64,000 nucleotides of DNA, taken from positions 1,860,001 through 1,924,000 of the forward strand of contig OX595989.1 of NCBI GenBank assembly GCA_951394045.1. The letters run 5' to 3'. Each line of letters opens with the position of its first letter. The stretch's first letter is position 1. The notes below the pieces were generated by a model that was given only the letters and a program-made list of their open reading frames with translations, was not told the origin of the DNA and did not search any database. Both the position numbers and the translations under genes were made by a program. This DNA comes from Nitzschia sp. DOCU1 (Eukaryota; Bacillariophyta; Bacillariophyceae; Bacillariales; Bacillariaceae). Shown here piece after piece: positions 63,922 to 64,000 of this stretch.

Positions 63922-64000
63922 GTGAGTTCGTTGGTGCGATCGATGGGGTTTCTTTTCGCGCTGGATGTTTGTTAGAGAATTTGGAATGATGAGAATCTTG

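Overview
The window looks like nuclear DNA of a diatom or a close stramenopile relative. This is inferred from compact genes with one or two 60-90 bp GT-AG introns, signal-peptide-plus-transit-like N-termini with a small residue before Phe (plastid proteins of secondary algae), CO2/cAMP-type TGACGTCA palindromes, and a retrotransposon mix typical of diatoms. The species cannot be named from the sequence.

Layout. 0-5.3 kb: housekeeping genes in two divergent pairs: chaperonin CCT7 (minus, runs off the window) with an organelle-type TsaE tRNA-modification ATPase (plus), then a plastid-type Rossmann-like protein (minus) with a mitochondrial carrier (plus). 6.8-9.5 kb: an apparent DNA transposon with inverted ends and two convergent unknown genes. 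9.6-18.1 kb: a PAT/Ngaro-type tyrosine-recombinase retrotransposon (minus strand; gag-like, RT-RNase H, recombinase) with split direct repeats in the order A1-genes-B1-A2-B2. 18.2-30.9 kb: an island dotted with the octamer TTTACGCA. It holds a Helitron-type Rep/PIF1 system, a divergently placed histone H3-like gene, a decayed second PIF1, two unknown genes and a five-exon coiled-coil gene. 31.2-32.4 kb: an NDP-kinase-like protein with an organelle-type N-terminus.

32.8-47.5 kb: a DGAT2-family acyltransferase gene cut by two retrotransposons 42 bp apart: an 8.0 kb LINE with a 15 bp target duplication and both reading frames open, and a 5.6 kb Ty3/gypsy element whose 457 bp LTRs differ at one base. 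The gene also has a nonsense codon in its last exon. The gypsy gag and pol lie in one frame, separated by a single UGA followed by CGG, which suggests stop-codon readthrough.

47.5-64 kb: mostly single-copy host genes: a plastid-type GNAT acetyltransferase, eIF3m, two large disordered unknown proteins, an alanine racemase with a roughly 210-residue insertion, and the first exon of a membrane protein cut by the window end. The spacers contain CTA/GTA-rich simple repeats.

The most unusual parts are the H3-like gene sharing a TTTACGC-dense 218 bp divergent promoter with the Helitron Rep gene, the octamer-marked island as a possible single mobile or viral-like unit, and the doubly interrupted DGAT2 gene.
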